Assembly (NCBI RefSeq): GCF_051131705.1
Contig: NZ_CP180316.1
Coordinates: 1,984,001 to 2,048,000 of the forward strand
Direction of reading: 5' to 3'
DNA length: 64,000 nucleotides
DNA from: Arthrobacter_M sp030063245
GTDB lineage: Bacteria > Actinomycetota > Actinomycetes > Actinomycetales > Micrococcaceae
Below are positions 26,076-35,198 of the stretch, piece after piece. How positions within the stretch are numbered: the first letter of the stretch is position 1; each line of letters begins with the position of its first letter. Both the position numbers and the translations under genes were made by a program. The notes under the pieces are model-generated. The model was not told where the DNA came from. It was given only the letters and a program-made list of their open reading frames with translations, and searched no databases.

Positions 26076-26126
26076 ATTGAGAGTTACCTCCGGACCACGA
26101 TTGACGCCGACTAGCCGCCGGAGGGC

Positions 26127-26526
26127 TTGGCGCTCAAGGACGCCGTCGTCGGCGTTGACGCGCTGACGTTTGTCACGCCGGAGTACAACCGCTCCATTCC
26201 CGGTTCGTTGAAAAACGCCATCGACCGGGGATCCCGTCCCTGGGGACAGAATTCCTTCGCCCGCAGGCCCTTTGCCGTGATCGGCATGTCGCCGGGGGCG
26301 ATCGGTACTGCCATTGCGCAGCAGCATCTGCCCAGCATCCTGTCTTTTATCAATTCACCGGAACTCGCCAATCCGGAGGCCTCCATCCAGTTCAAGGACG
26401 GACTGATGGCCGACGACGGCGAGGTCACCGTCGAATCGACGGCGCAGTTTCTGGGCCACCTGGCTCAGTGAGTTCGAGATTTTCATCGGCAAGGTGGTCG
26501 ACGCGGAAAACGCGCACCGTAAGTGA
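26127..26526 (+). pseudogene. NADPH-dependent FMN reductase, 5'-truncated and frameshifted
   Basis: The remaining frame has DALTFVTPEYNRSIPGSLKN, AIDRGSRPWG, RRPFAVIGMSPGAIGTAIAQ and QHLPSILSFINSPELANPEA, the flavodoxin-like C-terminal half of chromate/FMN reductases. The N-terminal ~80 residues with the GSLR-x-S flavin-binding loop are missing. Near 26460 the homology shifts frame from FLGHLAQ-stop to WLSEFEIFIGKVVDAE, the usual C-terminus. The two independent lesions indicate a true pseudogene. Confidence 0.75.
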
Positions 26527-26629
26527 CGCCGGGCGCCGTGGGGTCCGGATGGTCCGGATTGGCGGGGCCGCGGTGCGGCGGCGTCCCCGGCATTGCGCGG
26601 GATGCGGATGCGCGCCGCTGTAGGGCAAA

Positions 26630-29083
26630 ATGGATCGGGTGACACAGACGACGGAAAGCCTGAACAGCAGTATCCATGCCCGGATCGCTGCGGAGCTCGA
26701 GGTGAACCCGTGGCAGGTCAAGGCTGCGGTTAACCTGCTCGACGGCGGTGCAACGGTGCCGTTCGTGGCCCGCTACCGTAAGGAGGCTACGGGCACGCTG
26801 GACGACGCGCAGCTGCGCGACCTGGAAGAACGGCTGCGCTACCTCCGGGAGCTCGAAGACCGCCGCCGGGCGGTACTGGAGTCCATCGACGCCCAGGGCA
26901 AGCTGACCGCGGAGCTTCGGGCCGCCGTCGCCGCCGCCGGAACGAAGTCCGCACTGGAGGATCTGTACCTTCCGTTCAAGTCCAAGCGCCGGACTAAGGC
27001 GCAGATCGCCCGTGCGGCTGGACTGGAACCGCTGGCCGACGCGCTCTTGCGGAACCCGCAGCTGGGTCCGGAACGGGAAGGGGCGCGATACCTAAATCCG
27101 GAGCACGGCATCAACGATTCGGCGATGGCCCTGGCCGGCGCCAGGGCCATCCTGACCGAGCGGGCCGGCCAGGATGCCACGCTCCTGAACGAGCTGCGCG
27201 AGCGGCTCTGGAAGCAGGGCAGGCTGCGGGCGCAGGTCAAGCCCGGTCAGGAGCTTGAGGGCGCAAAGTTCAAGGACTATTTCGATTTTGCGCAGCCTTT
27301 GCGCGCGTTGCCCTCGCACCGGGTGCTGGCCCTGCTGCGGGGTGAAAAGGCAGGCGTCCTCCAGCTGGACGTGGCGGAGGCGGATCCGCGCGATCCTGAA
27401 GCCCTTGCCGCCGTCCGGGCCCGTTACGAGAGCGCCGTCGCACGCTCTTTGCGGATCAGCGACCGCGGGCGCCCGGCCGATGCGTGGCTGGCCCAGACCG
27501 TACAGCTTGCGTGGCGGTCACGGCTGCTCATCCGGCTTGCCGGCGATCTGCGGACCCGGCTGTTCCTTGCAGCGGAGGAGGAAGCTGTCCGGGTGTTCGC
27601 GGCAAACCTTCGCGACGTGCTGCTGGCGGCCCCGGCGGGCAACCGGAACACCCTGGGACTCGATCCGGGGCTGCGCACGGGGGTGAAGGTCGCCGTTGTG
27701 GACGGCACCGGCAAGGTCGTGGCCACGGACACCGTCTATCCGCATGCCCCGGCCCGGAGATGGGACGACGCGCTGGCGGTCCTGGCGCGCCTGGCCCGGT
27801 CCCACGCCGTCGAACTTATTGCCATCGGCAATGGGACCGCGTCCCGGGAAACGGACAAACTGACCGCCGAGCTGATCACCGAACTTGTGCGGCAGAATCC
27901 CGCCCGGATGGTCGCCAAGCTGGTTGTTTCCGAAGCGGGAGCCTCGGTATATTCCGCCTCCGCGCTTGCCTCCGCGGAGCTGCCGGACATGGATGTGTCG
28001 CTGCGCGGTGCCGTTTCCATTGCCCGCCGGCTGCAGGATCCGCTGGCCGAGCTCGTCAAGATTGAACCGAAGTCCATCGGCGTGGGTCAATACCAGCACG
28101 ATCTGACGCCTGTGAAGCTGGACCGGGCACTGGATGCGGTGGTGGAGGACTGCGTGAACGCGGTGGGCGTGGACGTGAACACCGCCTCGCCCGCCCTGTT
28201 GGCGCGGGTGGCCGGCGTGGGGACGCTGCTGAGCGCGAACATCGTGGCACACCGCAATGAACACGGGCCGTTCGCCAAGCGATCCGAGCTCAAAAAAGTG
28301 CCCCGGCTGGGTGCGAAGGCGTTTGAACAGTGCGCAGGATTTCTGCGCGTCAGTGGGGGAGCGGAGCCGTTGGACGGCACCAGCGTGCATCCCGAGGCCT
28401 ACGGGGTGGCGCGGAAGATCCTCGCCGCTGCCGGCGCTACGGCGCACGAGGTCGTTGCCGGAGCAGGCGCGGTCGCCACCTTGGTGCCGGAGGACTTCAC
28501 GGACGAAGTTTTCGGGCTGCCGACGGTGCGGGACATCATCACCGAGCTGGTGAAGCCGGGCCGGGACCCGCGCCCCAAGTTCGCCACGGCCTCGTTCTCC
28601 GAGGGGATCGAAAAGATCACCGACCTGCGGGCCGGCATGGTCCTGGAGGGAACCGTCAGCAACGTGGCCGCGTTTGGTGCTTTTGTTGATATTGGCGTAC
28701 ATCAGGACGGCCTGGTGCATGTCTCGGCGATGTCCGCCACCTCTGTCCGCGACCCGCACGAGGTGGTGAAGTCCGGTCAGGTGGTCCGGGTCAAGGTGCT
28801 GGAGGTTGATCCGGACCGGAAGCGGATCGCGCTGACGCTGCGGCTGACGGACGAGCCCGCAGCGGCGGAATCCGGACGAGGAAGGCAACCTGCGGCGGTT
28901 ACCTCTGCGGCAGGTACCGCCGCTGCACGACGGACCGCCGCTGCACGACGGACCCCCGGCCCGGGCGAGCGGGGCAGCATGCCTACCGCGGCTCCGGCCC
29001 CGGCAGCGTCGGAACGCACCCGGCCGGCATCGGCAAACACGGCGATGGCCGAGGCGCTCCGCAGGGCCGGTCTGACGAAATAG
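26630..29083 (+). CDS. tex: Tex-like RNA-binding protein with S1 domain
   Basis: 817 residues, full length for Tex. N-terminal helical domain (RIAAELEVNPWQVKAAVNLL, PFVARYRKEATGTLDDAQLR). YqgF-like nuclease-fold domain (NTLGLDPGLRTGVKVAVVDG). Helix-hairpin-helix part (LLARVAGVGTLLSANIVAHR and VPRLGAKAFEQCAGFLRVSG). S1 domain at ~660-735 (GMVLEGTVSNVAAFGAFVDI, then GLVHVSAMS). Tex acts in transcription and RNA metabolism in the cytosol. A low-complexity C-terminal tail contains an 18-bp duplication encoding a repeated TAAARR. It appears to be a single-gene unit. Confidence 0.95.
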   Translation: MDRVTQTTESLNSSIHARIAAELEVNPWQVKAAVNLLDGGATVPFVARYRKEATGTLDDAQLRDLEERLRYLRELEDRRRAVLESIDAQGKLTAELRAAVAAAGTKSALEDLYLPFKSKRRTKAQIARAAGLEPLADALLRNPQLGPEREGARYLNPEHGINDSAMALAGARAILTERAGQDATLLNELRERLWKQGRLRAQVKPGQELEGAKFKDYFDFAQPLRALPSHRVLALLRGEKAGVLQLDVAEADPRDPEALAAVRARYESAVARSLRISDRGRPADAWLAQTVQLAWRSRLLIRLAGDLRTRLFLAAEEEAVRVFAANLRDVLLAAPAGNRNTLGLDPGLRTGVKVAVVDGTGKVVATDTVYPHAPARRWDDALAVLARLARSHAVELIAIGNGTASRETDKLTAELITELVRQNPARMVAKLVVSEAGASVYSASALASAELPDMDVSLRGAVSIARRLQDPLAELVKIEPKSIGVGQYQHDLTPVKLDRALDAVVEDCVNAVGVDVNTASPALLARVAGVGTLLSANIVAHRNEHGPFAKRSELKKVPRLGAKAFEQCAGFLRVSGGAEPLDGTSVHPEAYGVARKILAAAGATAHEVVAGAGAVATLVPEDFTDEVFGLPTVRDIITELVKPGRDPRPKFATASFSEGIEKITDLRAGMVLEGTVSNVAAFGAFVDIGVHQDGLVHVSAMSATSVRDPHEVVKSGQVVRVKVLEVDPDRKRIALTLRLTDEPAAAESGRGRQPAAVTSAAGTAAARRTAAARRTPGPGERGSMPTAAPAPAASERTRPASANTAMAEALRRAGLTK

Positions 29084-29108
29084 CCCTGCCGCCGGAGGGG
29101 ATCGGACG

Positions 29109-30446
29109 CTAGGGCCTCGTCGGCTCAATGCTGCGGCGGAATGCTTCCCTCGGGTGCTCCCGTGCGCTCATCGGTGTCACGTTGCGCTTGGTGAAGGCAT
29201 GCATCAGCCAGGTGGCAAAAATATGCCACTTCCGGTTGTAGGTTGGCGTGGCCAGTCCGTGGTACAGCCGGTCCACGAACCACGCTGGGCGGTTCTTCAG
29301 CTCAATTCCCATGATGATCGCCGCGCCCCGCCCGACGCCGTAGCTGGCAACGGCCCCCATCGACTTGTGGCGGTATTCCGCGATCGGGCGGCCGTGGAGT
29401 TCCGCGGCGATGTTTTTGGCCAGCAACTTGGCCTGCCGGACCGCATTCTGGGCGTTCGGGGGATAGTACGCCGGTTGCTTTTCCACGGTGAGGTCCGGGA
29501 CCTGGGCGTTATCCCCGGCCGCCCACGCGCCGGCAACCGGTGCGCCGTCGTCGTCAATGACCTGAAGACGGGCATTGGCATTTACGTGCCCCTTTGGGCC
29601 GCGCGGCACATTTGTTGCATCGAGCGTTGGATTGGGTTTGACCCCGGCGGTCCATACGATCGTATTGGCGAAGAATGAGTCGCCGTCGCTCAGCACGACC
29701 TCGGACTCCACGCACGACTTCATCGTCGTCTTCAGCCGCACGTCGATGCCCCGCCGGCGCAGCTCGGATAGGGTCCACCCGGAAAGCCTGACGCCGACCT
29801 CCGGCGCCACCCGTTCCAGTGCCTCAATGAGCACCCACCTGAGCTCTGATCTGCTGAGCGCGGGATATTCATCAACGGCGAGTTTAGAAAGATCGTTGAG
29901 CTCGGAAAGGGCTTCCACTCCGGTGTAGCCGGCGCCGACGAAGACGAATGTCAGGGCCCTGGAGCGATCCGCCGGGTCGGTGGCGGCGGCCGCAAGCGCG
30001 ACGTTTTCCAGCACCTGATCGCGCACGTAGATGGCCTCTTCAAGGGTTTTAAAGCCGACGGCGTTTTCCCCAAGTCCCGGTGTCGGAAAGGTCCTCGTGA
30101 CCGCACCCAGCGCCAGCACGACGTGGTCATAATCCATGCTGACCGTCGCACCGGTGATGGATTCGAGGACCGCGGACTTCTTGTTCACGTCCAGGGAGGT
30201 CAGCCGTCCTCTGAACAGGTCGACGTTTTTGAGCGCCCGAGCCAGATCCACTGCGACGCTGCCGGCATCGAGTTCACCGCCGGCGACTTCCGGAAGCAAC
30301 GGCTGATAGGTCATGTACGAGTTTGGCTCAACCACGGTGATTTTGACCGCCGAAGGGGACAGTTCCTTGCGGAGGCCCCAGGCGGTGTAGAGGCCGACGT
30401 ACCCGCCTCCGAGAATGAGGACATGTGCTGTGCTGGCCGAGGACAT
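29109..30446 (-). CDS. ndh: Type II NADH dehydrogenase (NDH-2)-like flavoprotein
   Basis: 445 residues. FAD site HVLILGGGYVGLYTAWGL at the N-terminus, second dinucleotide site LTFVFVGAGYTGVEALSEL (~170-190) for NADH, then NTIVWTAGVKPNP and GAWAAGDNAQVPD for FAD. The C-terminal amphipathic region (LYHGLATPTYNRKWHIFATW) likely anchors the protein to the inner face of the membrane. It would transfer electrons from NADH to quinone without proton pumping. It converges with tex 25 bases away. Confidence 0.9.
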   Translation of the reverse strand: MSSASTAHVLILGGGYVGLYTAWGLRKELSPSAVKITVVEPNSYMTYQPLLPEVAGGELDAGSVAVDLARALKNVDLFRGRLTSLDVNKKSAVLESITGATVSMDYDHVVLALGAVTRTFPTPGLGENAVGFKTLEEAIYVRDQVLENVALAAAATDPADRSRALTFVFVGAGYTGVEALSELNDLSKLAVDEYPALSRSELRWVLIEALERVAPEVGVRLSGWTLSELRRRGIDVRLKTTMKSCVESEVVLSDGDSFFANTIVWTAGVKPNPTLDATNVPRGPKGHVNANARLQVIDDDGAPVAGAWAAGDNAQVPDLTVEKQPAYYPPNAQNAVRQAKLLAKNIAAELHGRPIAEYRHKSMGAVASYGVGRGAAIIMGIELKNRPAWFVDRLYHGLATPTYNRKWHIFATWLMHAFTKRNVTPMSAREHPREAFRRSIEPTRP

Positions 30447-30509
30447 ATGCGCTCCCTGATGCTGGGTTACCTGTACCTGAAGTCAGCATTCTCCCCCTCG
30501 GGCCGCACG

Positions 30510-30695
30510 TCAACCGCCGGTAACGGCCGGCGCCGGAAGCCCGGCCGCGATCTCGCGGGCGGCGGCGATTCCCGCCACGGCGGCGGCCTTGGTCTCGAAG
30601 GTCACGGATACGGCCAACAATTCACCCCTGCCGTCCGTCAACCGCACACGGTAACGGCCCTCGGGTGCCATAACCAGCTCAAAATATCCGGACAT
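30510..30695 (-). CDS. YegP-like DUF1508 protein
   Basis: 61 residues: GYFELVMAPEGRYRVRLTDG, RGELLAVSVTFETKAAAVAG, then IAAAREIA. This is the F-x2-x3-G-x-Y-R-F-x-L-x2-x-NG-x3 repeat pattern of DUF1508 (YegP), here a single repeat. Function unknown; a small soluble protein. It sits 63 bases upstream of ndh on the same strand and may be co-transcribed with it. Confidence 0.85.
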   Translation of the reverse strand: MSGYFELVMAPEGRYRVRLTDGRGELLAVSVTFETKAAAVAGIAAAREIAAGLPAPAVTGG

Positions 30696-30894
30696 CTTCC
30701 GCCTTCAATTGACAGCCATCGATCATCCTTGCCTCATTGTAAGGTTCCTTATGGATTAGGGCGAGCGAATCTTCGGCGGACCGCAACGTACTGGTTTTTG
30801 GGACGGGTATTCGCGGTGGGTACGTACAGCCGCAGGCGCCGCTGCACAATGCTGCTGCATAATGAGGGACTGTAATACCGAAAGGGGACACGGG

Positions 30895-32376
30895 ATGAGC
30901 GGGCAGGCCGGTGGGGCCAACGACAGCGCGGGGCGGCACGCGCAGCGGACGACGGCGCAGCGGACCGTGCTGCTGGTGGCGATCCTCGCCTCCTTCGTGG
31001 CGTTCCTCGATGGCGCCATCGTCAACGTCGCGCTGCCGGCGATCACGGCCGATTTGGGCGGTGGCATTGCCCTGCAGCAGTGGGTGATCGACGCTTACCT
31101 GCTGACCTTGGGCGCATTGATCCTGGTTGCCGGTGCCATCTCGGATGCGTTCGGGCGCGTGCGGATCCTCCGGGTGGGTCTGCTGGTGTTCGGCGCTGCC
31201 TCTCTTGGCTGCGCGCTGGCCCCCGCGGGTGCGCTGCTCATCGCGGCCCGTGCCGTCCAGGGCGCCGGAGCGGCCATGCTCGTGCCGAGCTCCCTCGCCC
31301 TGATCACCGCAACATTCACCGGGCCTGCGCGGGCCAAGGCGATCGGCACGTGGACAGGGTGGACGGGAACGGCGTTCGTGGCCGGCCCGCTGCTGGGCGG
31401 CCTGCTGGTGGACTCCGTGAGCTGGCGGCTGATCTTTGGCATCAATATCGTTCCCATTGCCGCCACGCTGCTGCTCCTGCTGCGGCTGAAAATTTCCGCA
31501 CCCGCGGCGCGGCGGGTGCGGGTGGACCTTGCGGGCGCCGTGCTTGCCGCGGCGGGCCTTGGTGGTCCGGTATTTGCACTCATCGAACAGCAACGGCTGG
31601 GGTGGCACAGCCCGGCGGTGTCGGTCCCATTCGGTGCCGGACTCCTGGGCTTCGGAACGTTCCTGTGGTGGGAACATCGGACTCCAAATCCGATGATGCC
31701 GCTGCGGCTGTTCCGAATCCGGAACTTCGGCATCGGGAACCTGGCTACGGCTTTCATCTATGCCGGTCTCTCCCTGGGCCAGCTGGTGGTGGTGCTCTTT
31801 CTGCAGGAGGTTGCGGGGCTTTCCGCCTCCGAGGCCGGCCTGGCGACGATTCCCGTGGCCGTGCTGTCGCTGCTGCTGGCGGGCGTGTTCGGTGGACTGG
31901 CCGGGAAACACGGTCCGCGGTTCTTTATGGCCGCCGGGCCGCTGGTGACTGGAACCGGATACCTGCTGATGCTGTCCGCGCACCTGCCGTTCAATTTCTG
32001 GACACAGGTGCTGCCAGGCCTGATGCTCTTCGGGCTCGGGCTCTCCATCACGGTCGCCCCGCTGACGGCTGCCATCCTGGGATCCGTGCGGCCGGAACAG
32101 AGCGGAATCGGCTCCGCGATCAATAACGCGGTCTCGCGCGTGGCGGGGCTGATCGCGGTCGCCTTCGCCGGCGTCATCGTGAACGGAGCGCTCGACGTCG
32201 GCGGCTTCCACCGGGTACTGGTCGTCACCGTGCTGCTTTTCGCCGTCGGCGCCGTCATCTCCGCGGTGGGAATCAGCAACCGAAGCATTTCGCCCGACCG
32301 GATTCCGGACGAAGCTGCGGCGAACTGCCGGGACCGCGCATCCGCGGGCGGTACCGACCGCGGACCCGATAGATAA
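30895..32376 (+). CDS. DHA2-family MFS transporter (14 helices)
   Basis: 493 residues. Motif D1 is AFLDGAIVNVALPAITADLG, motif A is SDAFGRVRILRVGLLVFG, and motif C region is AGPLLGGLLVDSVSWRLIFG. The ATG at 30895 has AAAGGGGA upstream. The C-terminal tail after the last helix is hydrophilic. It is probably a proton-coupled drug or metabolite exporter. Downstream lie relics of a FUSC protein and a MarR regulator, so the original locus may have been an efflux island that is being lost. Confidence 0.9.
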   Translation: MSGQAGGANDSAGRHAQRTTAQRTVLLVAILASFVAFLDGAIVNVALPAITADLGGGIALQQWVIDAYLLTLGALILVAGAISDAFGRVRILRVGLLVFGAASLGCALAPAGALLIAARAVQGAGAAMLVPSSLALITATFTGPARAKAIGTWTGWTGTAFVAGPLLGGLLVDSVSWRLIFGINIVPIAATLLLLLRLKISAPAARRVRVDLAGAVLAAAGLGGPVFALIEQQRLGWHSPAVSVPFGAGLLGFGTFLWWEHRTPNPMMPLRLFRIRNFGIGNLATAFIYAGLSLGQLVVVLFLQEVAGLSASEAGLATIPVAVLSLLLAGVFGGLAGKHGPRFFMAAGPLVTGTGYLLMLSAHLPFNFWTQVLPGLMLFGLGLSITVAPLTAAILGSVRPEQSGIGSAINNAVSRVAGLIAVAFAGVIVNGALDVGGFHRVLVVTVLLFAVGAVISAVGISNRSISPDRIPDEAAANCRDRASAGGTDRGPDR

Positions 32377-32444
32377 GCTGCCGCCGCGGCAGGTCGTCCC
32401 GTGGCAGAAGAGAGTCGGCAGACGGTGTCTGTCGGACAGGCTGA

Positions 32445-32680
32445 TGGTATGGCGGCGACGACCACGCCGAGCACGACGCCGGTCAGCGTGTCCAGCACGC
32501 GGCTGACGGCGAACCCGGCGGCCAGCGCTGAGGCGGCCTCGTGCCGGGCCAGTCCCAGCGGTACGAGAAGGAACGGCGCCAGCGCAACGGCGCAGCCTAC
32601 CGCCGCTCCCAGTGCCATCCCGGCCATGGCCTCGGGAGAGCGGGACAGGGTGGTGCGTAACCGGCTGCGGTAGCTGCGGC
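32445..32680 (-). pseudogene. FUSC-family (aromatic-acid exporter-like) fragment
   Basis: Minus-strand frame: RLRTTLSRSPEAMAGMALGA, then LAPFLLVPLGLARHEAASAL and SRVLDTLTGVVLGVVVAA. These hydrophobic segments and the R-x-LDT-x-x-GV element resemble FUSC membrane domains. No start, stop or remaining domain is present within the frame, so this is a fragment of about 75 residues. Confidence 0.5.
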
Positions 32681-32729
32681 GACAATGCTCAGCGGCGCGT
32701 CGACCACTAAGCACGTCGACCACCAAGCA

Positions 32730-32964
32730 CGCCGACCGGCTCACTGCGGCCGTGCTCGTCGAACTGCTTCGCTGGGGGCGCGACGGGCGGGTGGTGCTGC
32801 TCCGGCTCACCGACCAGGGCCATGCTCTCGTGGACTCGCAATTCCCCCGCTGCCTGGAGCGCGACCGGCAGCTGTTGGAGGGCATTGACAGGGCGGACCG
32901 CGAGGTGCTGGGCGCCCTGCTGCGCTGGATCTCTGCCAACGCCGAAGTCGGATCACGGTGGTAG
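32730..32964 (+). pseudogene. MarR-family regulator fragment
   Basis: The frame VELLRWGRDGRVVLLRLTDQ, GHALVDSQFPRCLERDRQLL, RADREVLGALLRWI is the wing and dimerisation part of a MarR protein (DGRVVLVELTDEG, then ALL-x-RL). The N-terminal half with the recognition helix is missing. It starts right where the FUSC relic ends, suggesting a deletion that fused two dead genes. Confidence 0.6.
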
Positions 32965-33074
32965 ATCAGCGCAGCCTGAGCGGAGTCGGGACTCGCCCCG
33001 AGTCCGGCCTTGACGGCCCGGCGGGAGCACAAGAGTGGTGTCGGCGCTCGGTCGGCAGGGCATAGGCTGTCGGG

Positions 33075-33674
33075 ATGCGGGAAGAATCATTGTGGCAGGC
33101 GCAAAAGCGCGCGAATCCGGGACACTCGGCCTGGTATATCCAGCGGTTCGAGAAGATGCGGGCCGACGGCGCCGACCTGGATGGTGAGGCCAGGCTGATC
33201 GACGCGATGGTGCCGCGCGGAAGCCGGATCCTGGACGCAGGATGTGGTACCGGCAGGGTGGGGGGCGAGCTGGGCTGGCGTGGACATACCGTGGTGGGTG
33301 TCGATGCGGATGCCGAACTGATCGAGGCAGCGCAAGCGGACCACCCGGACCCAACCTGGCTGACCGGAGATTTGGCGGAACTGGACTTGCCGGCCCTGGG
33401 CATCACGGAGCCGTTCGACCTTATCGTCAGCGCCGGAAACGTGATGACGTTCCTCGCACCGGGCAGTGCCGGGTTGGTGCTGGAAAACCTCAAGCGGCAT
33501 CTGGCTCCGCAGGGCCGCCTGGTGACAGGCTTCGGCGCGGGCCGCGGCTACGGCTTTGACCGGTTTTTCGCCGACGCAACGGATGCGGGACTTCAGTGCC
33601 AGTCCCGGTTCGCGACCTGGGATCTTAGGCCGTGGAGACCGGCATCGGACTTTCTGGTGGCGGTCTTCGCTTAG
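33075..33674 (+). CDS. Class I SAM-dependent methyltransferase
   Basis: 199 residues. Motif I is RILDAGCGTGRVGGELGWRG near residue 52, followed by HTVVGVDADAELIEAAQ, TWLTGDLAELDLPAL and EPFDLIVSAGNVMTFLAPGS, then LVTGFGAGRGYGFDRFFADA. This is the Rossmann-type SAM-binding fold; the acceptor is not predictable. It converges with hldE1, whose stop directly abuts its own. Stand-alone cytosolic enzyme. Confidence 0.9.
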   Translation: MREESLWQAQKRANPGHSAWYIQRFEKMRADGADLDGEARLIDAMVPRGSRILDAGCGTGRVGGELGWRGHTVVGVDADAELIEAAQADHPDPTWLTGDLAELDLPALGITEPFDLIVSAGNVMTFLAPGSAGLVLENLKRHLAPQGRLVTGFGAGRGYGFDRFFADATDAGLQCQSRFATWDLRPWRPASDFLVAVFA

Positions 33675-35198
33675 CTAGCCGCGGATCCGCCGGACCACCG
33701 CCGTCGTCGAATGCTCGGGGACGTAGTCCAAGATGCGCACCTGGCCGCCGTATTCCTCTACCGCTCCGGTCTCCTCCAGCATGTCCGGTGTATAGTCACC
33801 GCCCTTGGCGTAGACGTCCGGCCGCAGCCCCGTGATCAGCGGGATCGGCGTCGCGGAATCAAAGACGGTGACATAGTCCACGCAACTCAGCGCGGCGATG
33901 ACGGCTGCCCGGTCCCCGACGGTGTTGATCGGCCGGTCCGGCCCCTTGAGCCGGCGCACGCTGTCGTCGCTGTTGAGGGCGACCACCAGAATGTCACCCA
34001 GTTGCTTGGCCTGATTGAGATAGCGGGTATGGCCGCGGTGCAGCACGTCGAAACAGCCGTTTGTCAGCACGATCCGCCGCCCGTCGGCACGTTCGGAGGC
34101 GATCTTAGCCAGGAGTTCGTCGGCGTCCAGCGCAGTGTCGGCGAAGCCGGCTAGGTGCCGGGTCAAATCCACAGTGCTGCAGACGGAGGTTCCCTGCCGT
34201 AGCACGACGACGTCGGCCGCCGCCTGCGCGAGGTCCGCGCAGGTGCTCAGCGGCAGTTCCGCCGCCCGGGCGATGGTCAACGCCGCGACGAACGTATCGC
34301 CGGCCCCGGAGGCCTGTTTTTCCGTGGCCGGTCTCGCCCAGGTCCGGTGAACGGTGCCGTCCCGGCTGAGCAGCACCGTGCCGTCACGGTCCAGGGTCAC
34401 GATGGCGGCCCCGCTCCGCGTTGCGGTCAGCAGCTGCCGCTGGTGATCGACGAAGAGGTCCGCGCGCGCGGCACCGGCGGGAAGCGGCCGATCAATGACC
34501 CGGGCCGCCTCCGCGGCGTTGGGAGTCACGAGGTCCGGTTCCAGAGCGGCCCATGGGCGTGGATCGTGGGCATCCACCAGCACCAGCGGGCGCGCACGGC
34601 CGACAGGATCAGCCCGATCGGCGAGATCAGCGGGATCGTCGCCCCTTGCCAGCTCGGTGAGCAAAGCCGTGGCCACCGCCCCGGTCAAAGCGCCGAGGCC
34701 GTAGTCGCAGATCACGGCGGCGTCAGCCGTTGCCAAGCATCCCGGCAGCCGCTGCGCCAGCAGGCGCAGTGCGTCCGGATCGGGATTCCCCGCCGGTTCA
34801 TCCATCCGCAGCATGACCTGTCCGGCGCTGAGAACGCGGCACTTCGTCGTCGTCGATTGACCCGTATGGGCCACCAGCCCCGATACGTCCACCCCGGCAT
34901 GCTGGAGAAGCTGCCTGAGTGCGGCGCCGGCATTATCGTCGCCCACCAGCCCTACCAGCCGTACTTGGGCACCGAGTGCCGCAAGGTTCATGGCCGTATT
35001 CGCGGCTCCGCCCGGGGCATACTCCCGATGCTGTATTTCCACCACGGGTGCCGGGGCCTCCCGACACAGTCGTTCGATGACGCCGGTCCACCAGCCATCC
35101 AGAATGACGTCGCCGATCACCGTGACTCTCGGAGACAGTTCCGCGAGCCTGCGGGGCAGCCATTCGGTGAGCCCGCGCTGATCCATCATCGGACTCAT
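33675..35198 (-). CDS. hldE1: HldE-like bifunctional heptose kinase / nucleotidyltransferase (copy 1)
   Basis: 507 residues (E. coli HldE about 477). The N-terminal ribokinase-type domain (1-335) has VTVIGDVILDGWWTG, the GG motif YAPGGAANTAMNLAALG and the catalytic EKQASGAGDTFVAALT. The C-terminal domain (~365-507) has LTNGCFDVLHRGHTRYLNQA with the nucleotidyltransferase HxGH motif and LRPDVYAKGGDYTPDMLEE. The pair phosphorylates D-glycero-D-manno-heptose-7-phosphate at C1 and later adds AMP to heptose-1-phosphate. ATGA overlap with the upstream aldehyde dehydrogenase gene. A cytosolic enzyme of nucleotide-heptose synthesis, rarely found in Gram-positives. Confidence 0.9.
   Translation of the reverse strand: MSPMMDQRGLTEWLPRRLAELSPRVTVIGDVILDGWWTGVIERLCREAPAPVVEIQHREYAPGGAANTAMNLAALGAQVRLVGLVGDDNAGAALRQLLQHAGVDVSGLVAHTGQSTTTKCRVLSAGQVMLRMDEPAGNPDPDALRLLAQRLPGCLATADAAVICDYGLGALTGAVATALLTELARGDDPADLADRADPVGRARPLVLVDAHDPRPWAALEPDLVTPNAAEAARVIDRPLPAGAARADLFVDHQRQLLTATRSGAAIVTLDRDGTVLLSRDGTVHRTWARPATEKQASGAGDTFVAALTIARAAELPLSTCADLAQAAADVVVLRQGTSVCSTVDLTRHLAGFADTALDADELLAKIASERADGRRIVLTNGCFDVLHRGHTRYLNQAKQLGDILVVALNSDDSVRRLKGPDRPINTVGDRAAVIAALSCVDYVTVFDSATPIPLITGLRPDVYAKGGDYTPDMLEETGAVEEYGGQVRILDYVPEHSTTAVVRRIRG

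Noticed and set aside
27518..29128. 536-residue minus-strand frame inside tex
   Set aside because: High GC bias keeps antisense frames open; the forward Tex protein explains the region.
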